Shown here in pieces: positions 1 to 12,935 of a stretch of 64,000 nt of DNA. A model generated the notes under the pieces. That model saw only the letters and a list, made by a program, of their open reading frames with translations. It did not search any database and had not been told where the DNA came from. The position numbers and the translations under genes are program-made. Position 1 is the first letter of the stretch, and every line of letters starts with the position of its first letter. The DNA comes from Burhinus oedicnemus. Taxonomy: Eukaryota > Chordata > Aves > Charadriiformes > Burhinidae. The DNA is taken from contig VFFE01008410.1 in the NCBI GenBank assembly GCA_008921705.1, positions 943,957-1,007,956 on the forward strand, read 5' to 3'.

Positions 1-1174
1 CCAGATCCAGCTGTTGCTTTAGTAACACCATAAGTGGCTTTTGAAAATATATTCCTGACTCAAGGACCCAAGCAGCTGCATTCCTGGAAAGTGTTAGATT
101 ACTGTGTAACATGTCAGAATGACTTTTTCTTTCTGCTTTCACCATGTGGGCAAAGCAACAGGTGAATTTTAGTTAAAGGCTTGTGTGTAAGAAGAACACA
201 GAGCACCGTCCTCTCAGGCTTTTCATGCAACACTTTTTTTTTTTTTTTCTTTTCCCCAGACTTAACAATATTATGAAGTGTTACAACTTTTACATGAATC
301 AGTCTTTGAGCCCCCTCTAGCCCTAGCACATACTCCTTAGGAGTTAGTACAAAAGAAAATTAACTGTTAGAGATAGTTCTGCAACTCAGCTGAAAAACAT
401 GCAAAAACTCTGGTGTGTTTTCTCTCTTTTATATGGTTTCCTATATCCGTTCCTTGTTATTGAGGCAAATCACATCATTGTGTGGAGTATTCAGATTGCT
501 TTGCTTATTAGTGTAAGAGGTTAAAAATGATTACACTTTAAGCATTAAAAATGACAGAAAGACAGAAAGAACGCTTTCAGTCATTATTTAGCAAGCTAAT
601 TTTTCCCAGATACAATATAATCACCATAAATGATAAACATTGTATCAGTTGTTATTTGTCATAAATTCTATTCAATAAAGGTAATCAAGCATTCTGCTGA
701 GATATTGCTGTTATAGGTTCTGTCTTTCTAAACCATTGCTAGACAAGTATATAACAAAAAAAAAATCATAAAACACAGATGTATTTTATTTGCATACATT
801 TTAAAAGATAGATGTATCAAAATCCCATTCTGACACTGTAGTCTGAATCAAAAAAGAAATAATTTTAGCACATGCAAAATTAACAGTCGCTGCACAGACT
901 TAAATTGAGATTTCCAGAGCTCTAATGATACTATCAATTTATTTCAGAAGTACGGGGTTTTGTCAGTTTATCAGTGGCTCCTGGCAGCCATGGTGAGGCT
1001 GTTCCTTGATTCCCAGTTCATTTCACAGCATAGTTTTGGACACTTCTTTTGAATCTAAAAGGTCTGGTTTATACTGGTCATACAGTATCATACTGTGATA
1101 TACCACATGTGTGAGGCTGTCAGAAAACTTAATGGGAGGAGAGGAGAGAGAAAAGATAACATCTCTATTTCATT
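1..1174. other. Noncoding AT-rich DNA, no gene seen
   Basis: No coding region with splice signals or family resemblance is visible here. It contains a 15-nt T run (234-248) and scattered A-rich stretches. The first 20 bases recur exactly at 41859-41878. Low complexity and frequent stops in all frames fit intergenic or intronic DNA. Confidence 0.6.
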
Positions 1175-2503
1175 GGATCATTTAGGTTGGAAAGAACCTT
1201 TGACCTAACACTGCCAAGTCCACCACTCAACTATGTCCACCCATCTTTTAAATAGCCCCAGGGATGGGGATTCCACCACTTCCCTGGGCAGCCTGTTCCA
1301 ATGTTTGGTAACCCTTTTGGTGAAGAAATTTTTCCTAATATCCAATCTAAACCTCCCCTGGTGCAACTTGAGGCAGTTTCCTCTTGTCCTATTGCTTGTT
1401 ACTTGGGAGAAGAGATTGAGCCCCACCTCTCTACAACCTCCTCTCAGGTAGCTGTAGAGAGCAATAAGGTCTCCTCTGAGCCTCCTTTTCTCCAGGCTAA
1501 ACAACCCCAGTTCCCTCAGCTGCTCCTCATGAGACTTGTGCTCTAGGCTCCTCATCAGCTTTGTTGCCCTTCTCTGGACACACTCCAGCACCTCAGTGTC
1601 TTTCTTGTAGTGAGGGGCCCAAAACTGAACACAGTATTCGAGGTGGGGCCTCACTAGTGCTGAGTACAGTGGGACGATCACTTCCCTAGTCCTGCTGGCC
1701 CCACTATTTCTGATACAAGCCAGGACACTGTTGGCCTTCTTGGCCACCTGGGCACACTGCTGGCTCATATCCAGCTGTCTGTGACCAATACCTCCAGGGT
1801 CTTTTCTGCCAGGCAGCTTTCTAGCCGCTCTTCCCCAAGCCTGAAGCGCTGAATGTGGTTGTTGTGACCCAAGTGCAGGACCTGGCACTTGGCCTTGTTG
1901 AGTCTCATACAGTTGACCTCAGCCCATCAATCCAGCCTGTCCAGATCCTTCTAGAGCCTCCTATCCTCAAGCACATAACACTCCCGCCCAACTTAGTGTT
2001 GTCTGCAAACTTACTGAGGGTGCACTCCATCCCCTCATCCAGGTCATTGATAAAGATATTAAACAGAACTGGCCCCAATACTGAACGCTGGGTAACACCA
2101 CTTGTGACAGGCTGCCAACTGGGTTTAACTCCATTCACCACACTCTTTGGTCCTGGCCATCCAGCCAGTCTTTTACCCAGTGAAGACTACACCCATCCAA
2201 GCCATGAGCAGCCAGTTTCTCCAGGAGAATGCTGTAGGAAACAGTGTAGGAAAGGCTTTACTAAAGTCCAGGTAGACAATATCCCCAGCCTTTCCCTCAT
2301 CCACTAAGCAGGTCACCTTGTCATAGAAGGAGATCAGGTTAGTCAAGCAGGACCTGCCTTTCATGAACCCATGCTGACTGGGCCTGATCACCTGGTTGTC
2401 CTGTACGTGCCATGGGATTGCACTCAGGATGATCTGCTCTATAATCTTCCCTGGCACTGAGGTCAGACTGACAGGTCTGTAGTTCCCAGGATTGTCCTTC
2501 TGC
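1175..2503 (-). mobile_element. CR1 LINE copy I, 5'-truncated
   Basis: This is a CR1 non-LTR retrotransposon in reverse orientation. Its 3' end (low coordinate) begins with the typical tail, seen on the plus strand as a GGTTGGAAAGAACC-type segment. Reading the minus strand, it carries the second half of ORF2: reverse transcriptase from the [11 protein letters not shown] motif through the C-terminal region ending in [18 protein letters not shown], then a short 3' UTR. The 5' end stops around 2503 inside the reverse transcriptase, the usual result of incomplete reverse transcription. No clear target duplication is seen. Its C-terminal sequence closely resembles copy IV (38477-39027), so both probably belong to one subfamily. 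Confidence 0.93.
1205..2457 (-). pseudogene. CR1 ORF2 remnant (reverse transcriptase), copy I
   Basis: Broken ORF2 of copy I, read in three pieces on the minus strand (about 2457-2173, 2141-1905, 1888-1205). The first piece has the [20 protein letters not shown] block and the YLDFSKAF motif that supplies the first catalytic aspartate. The second has a [18 protein letters not shown] block. The catalytic FADD box reads FADN, so one active-site aspartate is lost. The third has [32 protein letters not shown] and [19 protein letters not shown], all standard for CR1. Frame changes between the pieces and the FADN change make it inactive. It is a fossil, not a host gene. Confidence 0.92.
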
Positions 2504-5500
2504 TGTCTTTACTTTCCAGCAAAGGAGGAAGAACTGCTGCAGAGGGAAAAACAATGTGGAAGCAATAAACAATCCCACAAACATGTGAGACATGATTACT
2601 GAGGCTTTGTTTTAGTTAGCAGTGGTGGAGGTCTCATACCTTCCCTGATTTCCTTCTGAATGATCAATATTTCTAGAGTGCTTCTGGAGGCTGTTTTGCT
2701 CCAAGGCTCAGTAAGAAGGTTGTCTCTTCCTCTCAAATGGAGACTATGTGTTTCTCACTACGACATCTCTTGCAAATGCGCAAGGGATGATATTCAGTAT
2801 TTGTCTTGAATTTGAAGCTGAGACATTTCTTGTGGGAAGTATTCTGCTGTATCTTATTGGGTCTTCAAGGTCTGCCCTGCCTATACATGGCTTTGAAAGA
2901 TCCCAGAAGCACTGAGATGAGCACACTTCACAAGCTGTAGCTGTGTCCTGATGTACAGCCATGTACAGAAAACCTGTGGAACCTCCTTCCTGTAGAAGAC
3001 TTAGAGGCTTTAACTTCAGAGTTCATCGCCACCTACATACTTGACAGGAAAATGTGGTATCCGTCTTTGTAGAGGAGGAAAGGAGGGACAGGCATGCCTT
3101 CAGAAATCTAGCAGAGAAGGATTTTTATTTGCTTGGCACTATGAATTAACTGCTTCAGCACTGGAGTGGAAAATGTTTTATAGTGGTTGTGCAATCTATT
3201 TTAAACGTAATGCTTGTGAGCTGTCTGAATACAGAGGGTATCAGCAAAGATTAAAAGCTCACGACCTGTGACTCAAGATACCACCCAAGACCAGATTGGC
3301 ATCTGGATTAAATCATTTAAAGTTATTGGCATGATATCAATTTATAAAATCCCATGTTATCATTATTCTATTAAATATGTGTATATTACATTAGCATATG
3401 TGCTTTTATTTGCCAATTTTATTAAAAATAACTCTGGAAATGAAGAGATACTTATTATAGATTTTATTATATGCAAGAAATTTCACTAGTTTCTAATTAG
3501 AGAAGAGCTCACCTACGCCCTCCTGGCACCCAGGCAAGTTAAGTTCTTCTTTCTCCAAAATTCTGAGCTGATGTCTACCAAGACCGTGCTGATTACAGTT
3601 CATTCAATTTAGTACAGAAGATATCTGAATAACTTCCTGTGATTCCTTCTACCCTAGCTTGCGATGATTTTATTTTTAAAAGGAAACCACAACCAACAAA
3701 AAAGGAGCTGAAGAGTATCATTCTGTAGCATGAAGTTCAAGAATCTTTGAAGATATCCAGGTGAAATGTATTCATGGCTTTATCTTTGAACAACTTCAGT
3801 TACATGAGTACTTTAAATATGTGTCAGGTACAATTAGTTTTTAATGAATCCATAATGAGTCTAATTACATTATGCAATTCAAAATTCTGTCCAATTTTCT
3901 TCCTAGTCAAAGTTGCCCGTTTGCTTTTCTTACCCACTGTAGTCGGGACAGTATTTACCACCCTAATTCCCTGAATCATGAGTCTCTCCAGTTTGAATGA
4001 AGTCAAGTCAGTGATTCCTGGCTCAAAAAGCAGCAGAGCACAGATGTACCAACTCTTGAACAAATGGATCAGCCAGCACGGTACCTTTAACAAGTGATAG
4101 TCAGCCTCTTTTATGTCTTTTAATAACAGTGAAAAAGACCTGAATACACAAATATATATCATTATTTCATTATATTAGTTCTTTTCTCTAATTGGCTGGA
4201 ATTGCCTTTTTGTAGTGTAGCAGCATAAACACATTTTCAAGTGATGGTGAAAAGTAGCAGACAAACCAAATTGAAACTCCTCATAACAGTAAGGTCTCTG
4301 TGTGAAACTTAAGGGTCTTCTTAACGTGCTGTGAAGTAGCACTTTGCAGCCTCCACAACAAATAGAGTAGACATATTCTCAGGAGGTTTAGGGGAGGAGG
4401 CAGGGGATAATCTCAAACCTAGCTGAAACACAGTTACAAATAAGTTATTTCCTGTATTCAACTGAGGGTGAATGCAGTTTTAGGCTTTCAAAGAGGCTAA
4501 GAAAAAAAACCCACCAGAAATATATACCAATGAAGAACCAGAGCATAAAAAAATTTATGCAGAAATAATTTAAAGTCTAGAAGAGAAAATGTAAATTAAA
4601 TAGTAGAGAAAAAGATAGCATAGTAAAGAAAAAAGATGGAAAGCATTCATTTAGCTGCAGAGAGGATACATGTCTTCTGATATAAGTGAAAACAGATTTT
4701 TATCTGTACAAATTTTGGCATGTATCGTAGTGCTAACACTGCTGTTATTCTGATGTAAATTATGGCAGGGGTTAGTCCTTTAAGTCCTAACTCAATGTAT
4801 ATTATTCAGAAACTTAACAGTGACTTTAAGACAGATCTGAATTAAAGCTAAATTTTTGAAAGAAAAAATAACAACATATTCTCTTTTGGAAAGCATCTCA
4901 ATACATATACTGCATACAGGAAAAAGAAAAAGTCAAATAATATGATTTGCCTAAGAAGCTGGGGAATCTCTTTGGGCTAAAAAGAGGCAAAGAAATAAAA
5001 AGAAAATGATGTAATTTGTCTTTGCCAGGAGAGAAACAAGTGAAATGACACCAATTTATCTTGAGAGAAGCAAAAATGGAAGTAAAAGAAGGCATGAAAA
5101 GGCAAGATCAAGAGTTCTGAGTAGAATTCTTTCAGTTTGTCCCTAGGCTAAAAATAAATAGCTAAATAAACACATTAAAACATTCACGGCTTTTTTCAAA
5201 AGCAGAAAATAATCCTCATTTCACAGATAAGTGAACTGAGGGGATGCAAGCTCAAGCAAGGGAGGTAGTCATGCTTTAGGATGTCTACCATCAAAAATTA
5301 GATTCTTCAAATGCTGTTTATCTGCTTCCTCACCCTGGAGTATCAAAGCTGCTGATGCTGAAGTTCTGCTTGCAGCCTGACTAGAAACATCCCAGGGCTG
5401 AACACAACTAACTCTTGCTGGAAGTAAAGGAGAGGCACTTTTCTGGTTGCCTCATGCCAAGGGCTTCATCTCTTGAAAATTGTTCAGATTGTTAGAGAGC

Positions 5501-7279
5501 CAAGCTCTGCCCAAGACACCAAAGAAACATATGCTGTTGGCTCCTCAGTTTTTTTCCCAGTAGTTCAGAGACTAGCAGGCTGTGGGAAAAAATATGTCTG
5601 ATTCTCACCTGAATCTCTACCTGTCTCATTTTGGTAATGACCAAGCTATGTAGTGTCCTGAGACAGGGACTTTTTTTATTTCTCCGCATCAAAACTGTTC
5701 TCCTTTGCTTGAAATTATTAAATATTCATTAGACCAAAGAGAAGGAAGAGGACTGCATTGATTTGATCTCTCTCTGGCCCAATAGTTAAGGCTCTGAACT
5801 CTAATAAGGGAAATTTGGATTCCTGTTTCTGTTCCAAACTATTTCAGTAGGTTATATTAAATATCCTGGAATACAGGTAACCTCCTCCATAGCAATGAGA
5901 AACAAAATTTTGTTCTTATTTATGTCAATAGGAGTTTTACCATCTACCTCAATGGGATCAATATATTATCCTCTAAAAAAAAATCACCTAATGTTTCCGT
6001 ATTTTCTATTCACTTCCTAGAAGTCATATTTTCTCCTAAATTTCTCTGTCATTCTCAACTGCTGAGTATTGGCCCCAGGAATTAATGGGAAAAAATTTCC
6101 TTCATGAGTGCTGTCCTCATGCATCTGATCTAAAGCCACTGAAATCAGACTTGATATGTCTATCTGCTTGTTAAATTAAGTTTATCCAGCTGCAGTCTAT
6201 GATGATGCAGTCAACCACAGGAAGCCAGTATATCTGAGTTAACTTAGTGTGCTTAACATATTTTTCCTGAGTGCTGGCTTGCTGCCTATCAGTCAGGAAA
6301 CAACATTCTGCTGAGTCTGAATACACTGTTTCTTTTATTTTTATCTATGTGAGTACATGCCACAGTAAGAACTGAACATAATACATAAAGTACCGATGTG
6401 GATCTAGATCTATTCTTGATTTGGTTGCTTGCATACATTATTTACTTTTGTTTCAGTTCCCTACTTGTAAACTACAGAAAATGACAATAATCTTCTTTGC
6501 AAAGTGGTCTAAGATTAAGCTTATTATTAAAAAAAAAAAAGCAACAAAAAGTAAAACTATTGATTAACTCAGCAGTGATTGTCAAAGCTTTTCTTTACTT
6601 CATAGACTTAGGCTGCCATCCCTGAGAAGTATGGCTGTAGTATTCTCAGTGGACAGATCATACCCATCTAAAGGCTATCTAGCCACCTATAGAGACAAAT
6701 CTCAATAGCTGCTTTGTCTGATTTGGTAGGGAGCAGCCTCAGTGTGAGAAGGCATCAGACATCCTATACTGCAGGTCTTACAGTTGCTGTAAGAACAGCT
6801 TTCAAAGGAAGATCAGTAAAGTTAATAGTGGGTCTGAGGAAAAGTGTATCCAAGATAGCTCACCAGATGTTTGGAGTTAGAAAAAGTGACTCTAGCAGAT
6901 TAGTCTTCTGTAAAAGCTTTAATTTGAATATATATTTAGAAAGCCACGGTGTCATTGTTATTGATAGAACCTTTACTCATTGAGAGGTACTACCTCATGC
7001 TTTCTTAGTGGTAATTACAAAATGTTTGTTTTGCACATCCTGGTCTAGTATGGAGGATGTGACAGAAAGTGTAGGCAGTGATGTTTTAAAGAAAACAAGC
7101 TATCTCTTGCAGAGCTCTTTTTTTACCATCCTTACACCCATAGGCTCCAAACAGCTTTAAGATTCAATATTGGAGAACTGCTTCTTGGAATCAGGTCCAT
7201 AGCAGTTTTGTTCATTCTTTTGAAGCCGTACATATAAGAAATTTGCTGATTAGTATTCAACAAGCTTGAAATATAGATG
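2504..7279. other. Noncoding DNA, nothing identifiable
   Basis: No recognisable gene or repeat family was found. A 112-codon open stretch on the minus strand (4162-3824) has a donor-like CAGTGG/GTAAGA at its downstream end, but an open frame of this length is expected by chance in 64 kb of this composition, and I recognise no domain. The rest is A/T-rich with short homopolymers, for example an A run near 6530-6540. Confidence 0.5.
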
Positions 7280-7425
7280 TAGAGAGTCATAAATACATGG
7301 CTGGAAGGGCCCTGGTAAAGATGTCTAATCCAATTGCTTGCCCCAAGGCAAGATCAAAAGCAGCTAAAGTATTTCTGACAGATGTTTATCCAGTCTATTC
7401 ATAGGAATGTCAGTGATGGATATTG
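7280..7425 (-). mobile_element. Ancient CR1-like 3' tail
   Basis: The plus strand shows the characteristic order of a reversed CR1 3' end: a CATGGCTGGAAGGG-type segment, a TCTAATCCAA segment, then CCCCAAGGCAAGATC and CTGACAGATGTTTATCCAG. It is much more diverged than the other CR1 copies and lacks the clean terminal repeat, so it is probably an older CR1/L3-type insertion. Boundaries are approximate. Only about 150 bases of 3' end and the last coding bases remain. Confidence 0.7.
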
Positions 7426-8041
7426 TACAACATCTCAAGACAAGCTGTTTTCAAGGCAAAGAACAAAATTTCAAAATACAGCCTTGTGTTCTAGGGCTGG
7501 GAGCTAAATGGTGGCTGTTTGAGAGCTTTGTTATACTGGTGCTTATCCTGATTTACATTAATATACATATCATCCATAGGGTGTTGAAATTGTATCTCCT
7601 GCATGGTATGCTGGCAGTTGGGACTGTGTGAGGTGACTGGAGATGTGTATGGTGAATTGATTTTCAGACAACTGCGTTTATGAAATATAAAATCCTGTTA
7701 TCTGGCTGTATGGTTTAAGGATAACTATCTTAAGGATGCTATCTTTAGCCATATTAAGAATACACGCTGCATCTTCAAAAAAATCTAAATGTTTTAGGAC
7801 CACAAATGTCATTAAAAGCTAGGAGACTTTGCATTCAGAAAGTTACATGCACACTTCAGAAAGGTACGTACAGCTCTCCACCATTTGATAGAAATTATTA
7901 TTGAACCATAGTGCTGTTAGCCTAGGATTTGTGAGTACTTGCTGAAAACATAGTGTTACCTTGAAATGAGTATGCTTATGGAATTAAATAAAACAAACAC
8001 CTCACAGATTGATGTATGCGTGGACTTCACTGCATTTTTTC

Positions 8042-8097
8042 CTTTGTCTGCTTTCAAATACCTACTTGGCTTAGTAGGTATTTGAAAGCAGGCAAAG
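8042..8097. repeat. 25-bp near-perfect inverted repeat (hairpin)
   Basis: The left arm (8042-8066) and right arm (8073-8097) are complementary at 24 of 25 positions, and the one exception would be a G-U wobble in RNA. The loop is six bases (8067-8072). Weaker pairing continues outward to about 8034-8105. The arms contain the core CTTTCAAATACCTACT and its complement. The size would suit a microRNA-like or siRNA-like precursor if transcribed. It could also be a recent palindrome made by template switching. Confidence 0.85.
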
Positions 8098-11000
8098 AAG
8101 ATAAAGATTCAACTTAACTTTCATGAACCCAAAGAGAAACCAGTATGAGATACAATTTTTAAATATGATTAATAGCTTCTACAGGATTTTTTCCAGGATA
8201 TTTTAAATCTTCAGTCCTTCTGCTTTAGTTATATCTAAATTCAAACTATCCATATTTTTTTAACTATTGTGAGGCTGAGCACTATTATGAACCCTTGTAG
8301 CAAACAGCGAAACTTAAACCAGAAATGAAACAAAAGATGTATGTGCTAAACAAAAGATTCATGAGCTTAAAAATGAGGAAACCACACTGAACATCTAGAT
8401 TGATACTTCTCAGCTTTTCATGTTGACAATGTCCCTTACTCAAAGAAAACAAAATATTTCACAAGATATTAACATATTTTATCAAAGCAGGAGATGAATC
8501 AATGAGAACAGCAATGTCATGCAGTGTGTTTGTTCATATGCTTCAAGAAGCTGACAGTAACTTGATCCTGAGGAATACTGAAGGTATGAGTTAGTAGGAA
8601 TATAATTTTCAGGGCTTTTCAACCTCTTTTGACTACTTTTTGGGGTTCCTCTAGAGTATATAACAGCCTGTGCTTTGGGAAGCAGTTCTTGTCAGTCCTC
8701 TTGCATGATGGTCTTAAGCAATTTGCCCAACTAAAGAGCTGCATAACACAGGACCATACAAGGGATTGTGATATGTACTGTATACCTGTCTTTGTATAAG
8801 ACCAGGGGATGTCTATTGGTGTCCATTCCTTGGTTTCACCTGTCTGTGACATGTATCTCCATAGCATACAAACACACTGATCAGCGCAAAAACCATAGAA
8901 TAGGAATGCAGGAGTGAAAAAAGCTTCCCTTATGTAGATTTCCCAATTAAAAATACATGAAATGGAAAAGGATAGTTTTACTCAGCTCTGTCAGTGACAC
9001 TTTCAGTCCAGTATGACAGGGAGTAGAAAGGAGGTCTGCAAACAGCACTTAAAAGATGAAAACCAAAGCCATATTCCTACATAATTATTGTGCCTTTATC
9101 TTACTTCTATTGCTTGTAAGGAATTTTGTCAGCAAAAAGATATGAAACACTGCATAGCAACACTTTTATGAAATTACTTTTAATGCATGAAATGCACTCT
9201 GTTCCCTTCAAAATCTTTTTTGCAAAATGAGAGGTGCTCCCAAGTGTTAAAGGAAACCTATCAAAACCATAAAGCATATATAAAATAAATGTATGAATTT
9301 AAGTTTTAGCTTGACTTTTGCTAAGGTAAAATAGAAAATTATTTGAATTAGTAAGATTTACCATAACAACACTGTAGCCATTATTTTTTCTGTTCAGTGA
9401 ATGACAAAATCTTTCTATTTTTTGATTTATTACAGGAGAGAGTATACCTCTTAAAACCTCCACTCTATTTTGTTGTACCCATCCTTCACTCCTAATAAAG
9501 TCAGAGGATCTGTAGGAGGCACAAGAGGACCCAGGTGCATCACAGATTGTCAGAAGGATGAAACATTGGCTTCTCCTGTATATAAACCCCCATGCTGAGA
9601 AATGAGAGAGATGAAAGACAGACCCATGGAAAAGGTATTATCAATATCCTCAGTTCTAGAAAGTATTCAGCATTTATCACTCACTGAAAAGAGTCACTAA
9701 ATCGTTCCTGTGTCACAGTCCTGATTTGCTTTTAAGATACTTTCCAAGGCTTGAAACACACACGCTGACTAGGTAAAGTGAATTTGAGGGTGTTTCCTAC
9801 AATCCCCTAATAATTTAGGAAGTACAGCAATCCAAAAAGTGCTGATCCATTTGACTGTCACTCTAACTTTCCACAATTTCACAAGCATTGTATGTTCCTA
9901 GGAACCTTAAAAGAAGTTCTGCTTTCTGTGGTAGAAGCTTGCATAACTGCAAAGCTAATCCAAGGTTTTTCTAACCCTGCTGACAACCATCTTTGGGAGC
10001 ACTCCTGTACTCACATGACAAAACCAACAACTATCACTGGAAGTTTGATCTGAACAGGCACGGTAGAATTTCTGTGTAATTTAACAAGGTTAGCCTTTTT
10101 ATTATTTTTTGACAGAAGAGCAGTATTTAAATCTGCAGAGTAAATACATTGGCCAGAGTTGTAGTTGAAGAGACGTTGCATTTTCTTTAGCATAAGTGTC
10201 TATCATGCTGAGGTCTACAGTATGTGCTTAGTTTGACGCTAGTCACTGAATTTTTTTGAATGCAACCTGCACTAATGCTAGTCAAAAGAAGAAAAAAAAA
10301 AAAAAGGGAAAATAGACAGCTACAAAATGTGTGTTTGTTGGACAATTACAAGGGCAAAAACAGAGCTCCAGTCCATGGAAAGTAGGACTAAGATGCGGTT
10401 TGTAAGCAAGAGTCAGATCTCTGCCATCACAATGTTGCCTCTTCCGTCCGTCCTAAGGAGACACACAAGCTTACCTAGATGAGACCAAAGGGCTGAATTA
10501 CAGAAAGGGGAACTGTCATGCTGAAGAAGATGAGAAACCATGTATTAGAAGATGTGATGTTATTCGGGCTCTTATCTTGCACACTTTCACTAAACTTTAA
10601 ATACTTTTAAAGACATTTAAACTTTGATTTTTCAAAGGCACTCTGCCTTTGAGCCTCAGTTCTTTTTCACCTTTCTGGTATTGGGTACTTTCGCACTTAC
10701 TCTGTGTTTTTGTGCCTTCTACATTACTTCCTCTGTGTGACAATATTTTATGGATGTGCCACACATGACCACATATACCAAGAAGTGCTACATTATCTTT
10801 CCTTTATATCTAACACTCTCCCTAAGCAGCTGCAGTGTCATAACTAATCAAGGACTTTCAATTGCTATAACAGTATGATAAACTGTTGGAAAGCATTGAA
10901 CTTGTAATTGCAGTGATTGTATTCTTCCATGTTATACTTGCTAAAAGGACTTAGCAATATTGATAGTACTGATGTAAGAGGACTGAGATGAATTTAAATA

Positions 11001-11598
11001 TAATCCTGTTCTAAAGAGGCACCCCAAGAGTGGTTTAAAATTGAGGGGAATTCAGGGTAGAAGAGACATTTTGAGAGGTGCCAGTGAAAAGTAATTTAAA
11101 ATTTTCATTTTTCGCTTGAATACAATAGCAATATCAAGAAAACAGAATGGAAAGAGCTAACCACTGGACTTGTTCTGTTAGGCACTGCATTACGCCCACT
11201 GTAATTCACATCTAAACGCCACTCTGTGGAGGGCACTGCTTACATTTTAGTACCTTTTACAGGCTACCTAGAGTGTTTCACATTGCATAATGGCTACTTT
11301 ATTAAAAGGAGTCATTAAAGTAGTTTCTGAGAAATACATGATAGCTTACGTAGTCATACACTACAAGCTGTTCCACTGAAAGGTTGGCAAACACCCTTCA
11401 AGCATCTGTTTTAATAACACTTTGCAGTGGAACCCAACCTCTTAGATAACATATTTTATTAATGGATTATCAAGCTTACATGTTTTAAATATTTATGGAG
11501 TTCATAATCCCATATGGTCCTTACTGTGATGCATGATATAAGTGTTTAATGAGAAAGTGTGGACATATTTATATAAAAAGTAATATCTGCTCTTTCCT

Positions 11599-11626
11599 CT
11601 CAATAGAGCTGTATTGCTCTATTGAG
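11599..11626. repeat. 11-bp perfect inverted repeat
   Basis: CTCAATAGAGC (11599-11609) is followed after six bases by its exact complement GCTCTATTGAG (11616-11626). A short stem like this can arise by chance in a window of this size. No neighbouring gene gives it a role. Confidence 0.7.
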
Positions 11627-12873
11627 TAAATTGCAGTGATTACACTGATTTTTGTCTCCTTTGTTTTGCCTTTTTTTTGTTTGTTTAGTCGTCAATGTAT
11701 TTTGAGGTTTACAGCACCACACAATTATCAAAACAGCATTCTGGTTGAGAGCAGGCTTATAATGTCCTTATAAGAAGCCATTCTTTGTGTCTGTTAGTAT
11801 TTCTCAGGATACAGAATGGAACTAGAACAGGCTTTTCTTCAGAGTACAGGGCTTCCTTCAGCAACATCATACTTTTTTATATATTCTTAAAGACAATCCA
11901 AAACAGGCACCCTGGCTTTTCAGTTTGCAGACTTAACCAAGCCAATATATCTAATTATTTCCTCATTAGCTTTTGTGCTGGAGAGGAAGATATCCAGTGA
12001 ATAGGGAATAGAAAGAAAAGAGTTATACATATACAGAAACTTAATTTTCTAACTACATTTTGCAACAACTAGACAACTAAGATGGGCTTATGAGTGGATG
12101 TAAAGATGGATATTGCAATAAAAGCAGAAGATAGTGAGACTGATTGTTTCAGTCCAAAGAGGGAAAGATATATTTGAAATTAAGACGATCTCAACTTCAT
12201 CAAGAATCAATAAGATTCCAGCTTGTAATACAGACAGAATCAAGGCTAAGGAAATTCCCAAGTTGCTGGAATAAATACAGGCAGTATGATATAATCATGA
12301 ATAATGATAAAGGAAACTAAAGTGATCAGTGTGATTATCTGAGGGGCTATCCCAAGAAGACCCGGAAATGTTGGACAGGGTGAACAACAAAAAGGAGTCA
12401 CAGTTTGTTTCTGGCTGCCCACATATGGTTTATGGGACCAAGAGATGAAGGAGAAACAGTGACAGTAGAGAACACAGTTTATGCCTGGAGAGAGAGAGGC
12501 CTGATGCCTTCTTAAGCTTCTCGCTTCACACATTTATTCTGTCTTGAGAATGTATCCAAAGTTTTGCAAACATTCAAAGACAGACTGCAGGCGAAGATGC
12601 AATACAGGAAAGGAAGATCTTGAGTTGAGTAATAAACTGGAATGCCCCCCTTTAAAAGAAAATACAATGCGTATATTTTTGTTTAATAGATATTTGCATG
12701 TTGATCAAACTCCAGAGAAAAGGAATGGGGAAAATTGCCTATGTTGCAGAAGAAGTCCCATCTGCCTGTCTTACTCATGTCTATTTCCCTCATTTCCCCA
12801 TATACTGGAAAATACAGTCCTACAATTCCCTATAACCACTACAATCTTTTAAAGTCTTTTGAAGTTTTTTTTT

Positions 12874-12935
12874 GAAAAACAAAAAAACAACAAAAAACCA
12901 AAACCCAAACAACCCAAAACCCCCAACCCCCAAAC
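12874..12935. repeat. A/C-rich low-complexity tract with G-quadruplex motif on minus strand
   Basis: The tract runs from A-rich to C-rich sequence. C runs at 12904-12906, 12913-12915, 12920-12924 and 12927-12931 are separated by 6, 4 and 2 bases. On the minus strand this gives four G runs of at least three with short loops, the standard quadruplex-forming pattern. It may derive from an A-rich retroposon tail. Confidence 0.8.

Larger units (their letters stand above)
7426..12873. other. Noncoding DNA with two inverted repeats
   Basis: No supported gene. It includes the hairpins at 8042-8097 and 11599-11626 (listed separately) and an A run at about 10293-10306. A minus-strand segment near 10070-10015 has a donor-like GTGAGT after a short open frame, but its acceptor is weak and it is not called. 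Confidence 0.5.

Noticed and set aside
1855..2307. 150-codon plus-strand open frame over CR1 copy I
   Set aside because: It is the antisense shadow of the CR1 reverse transcriptase, which reads on the minus strand with all its motifs.
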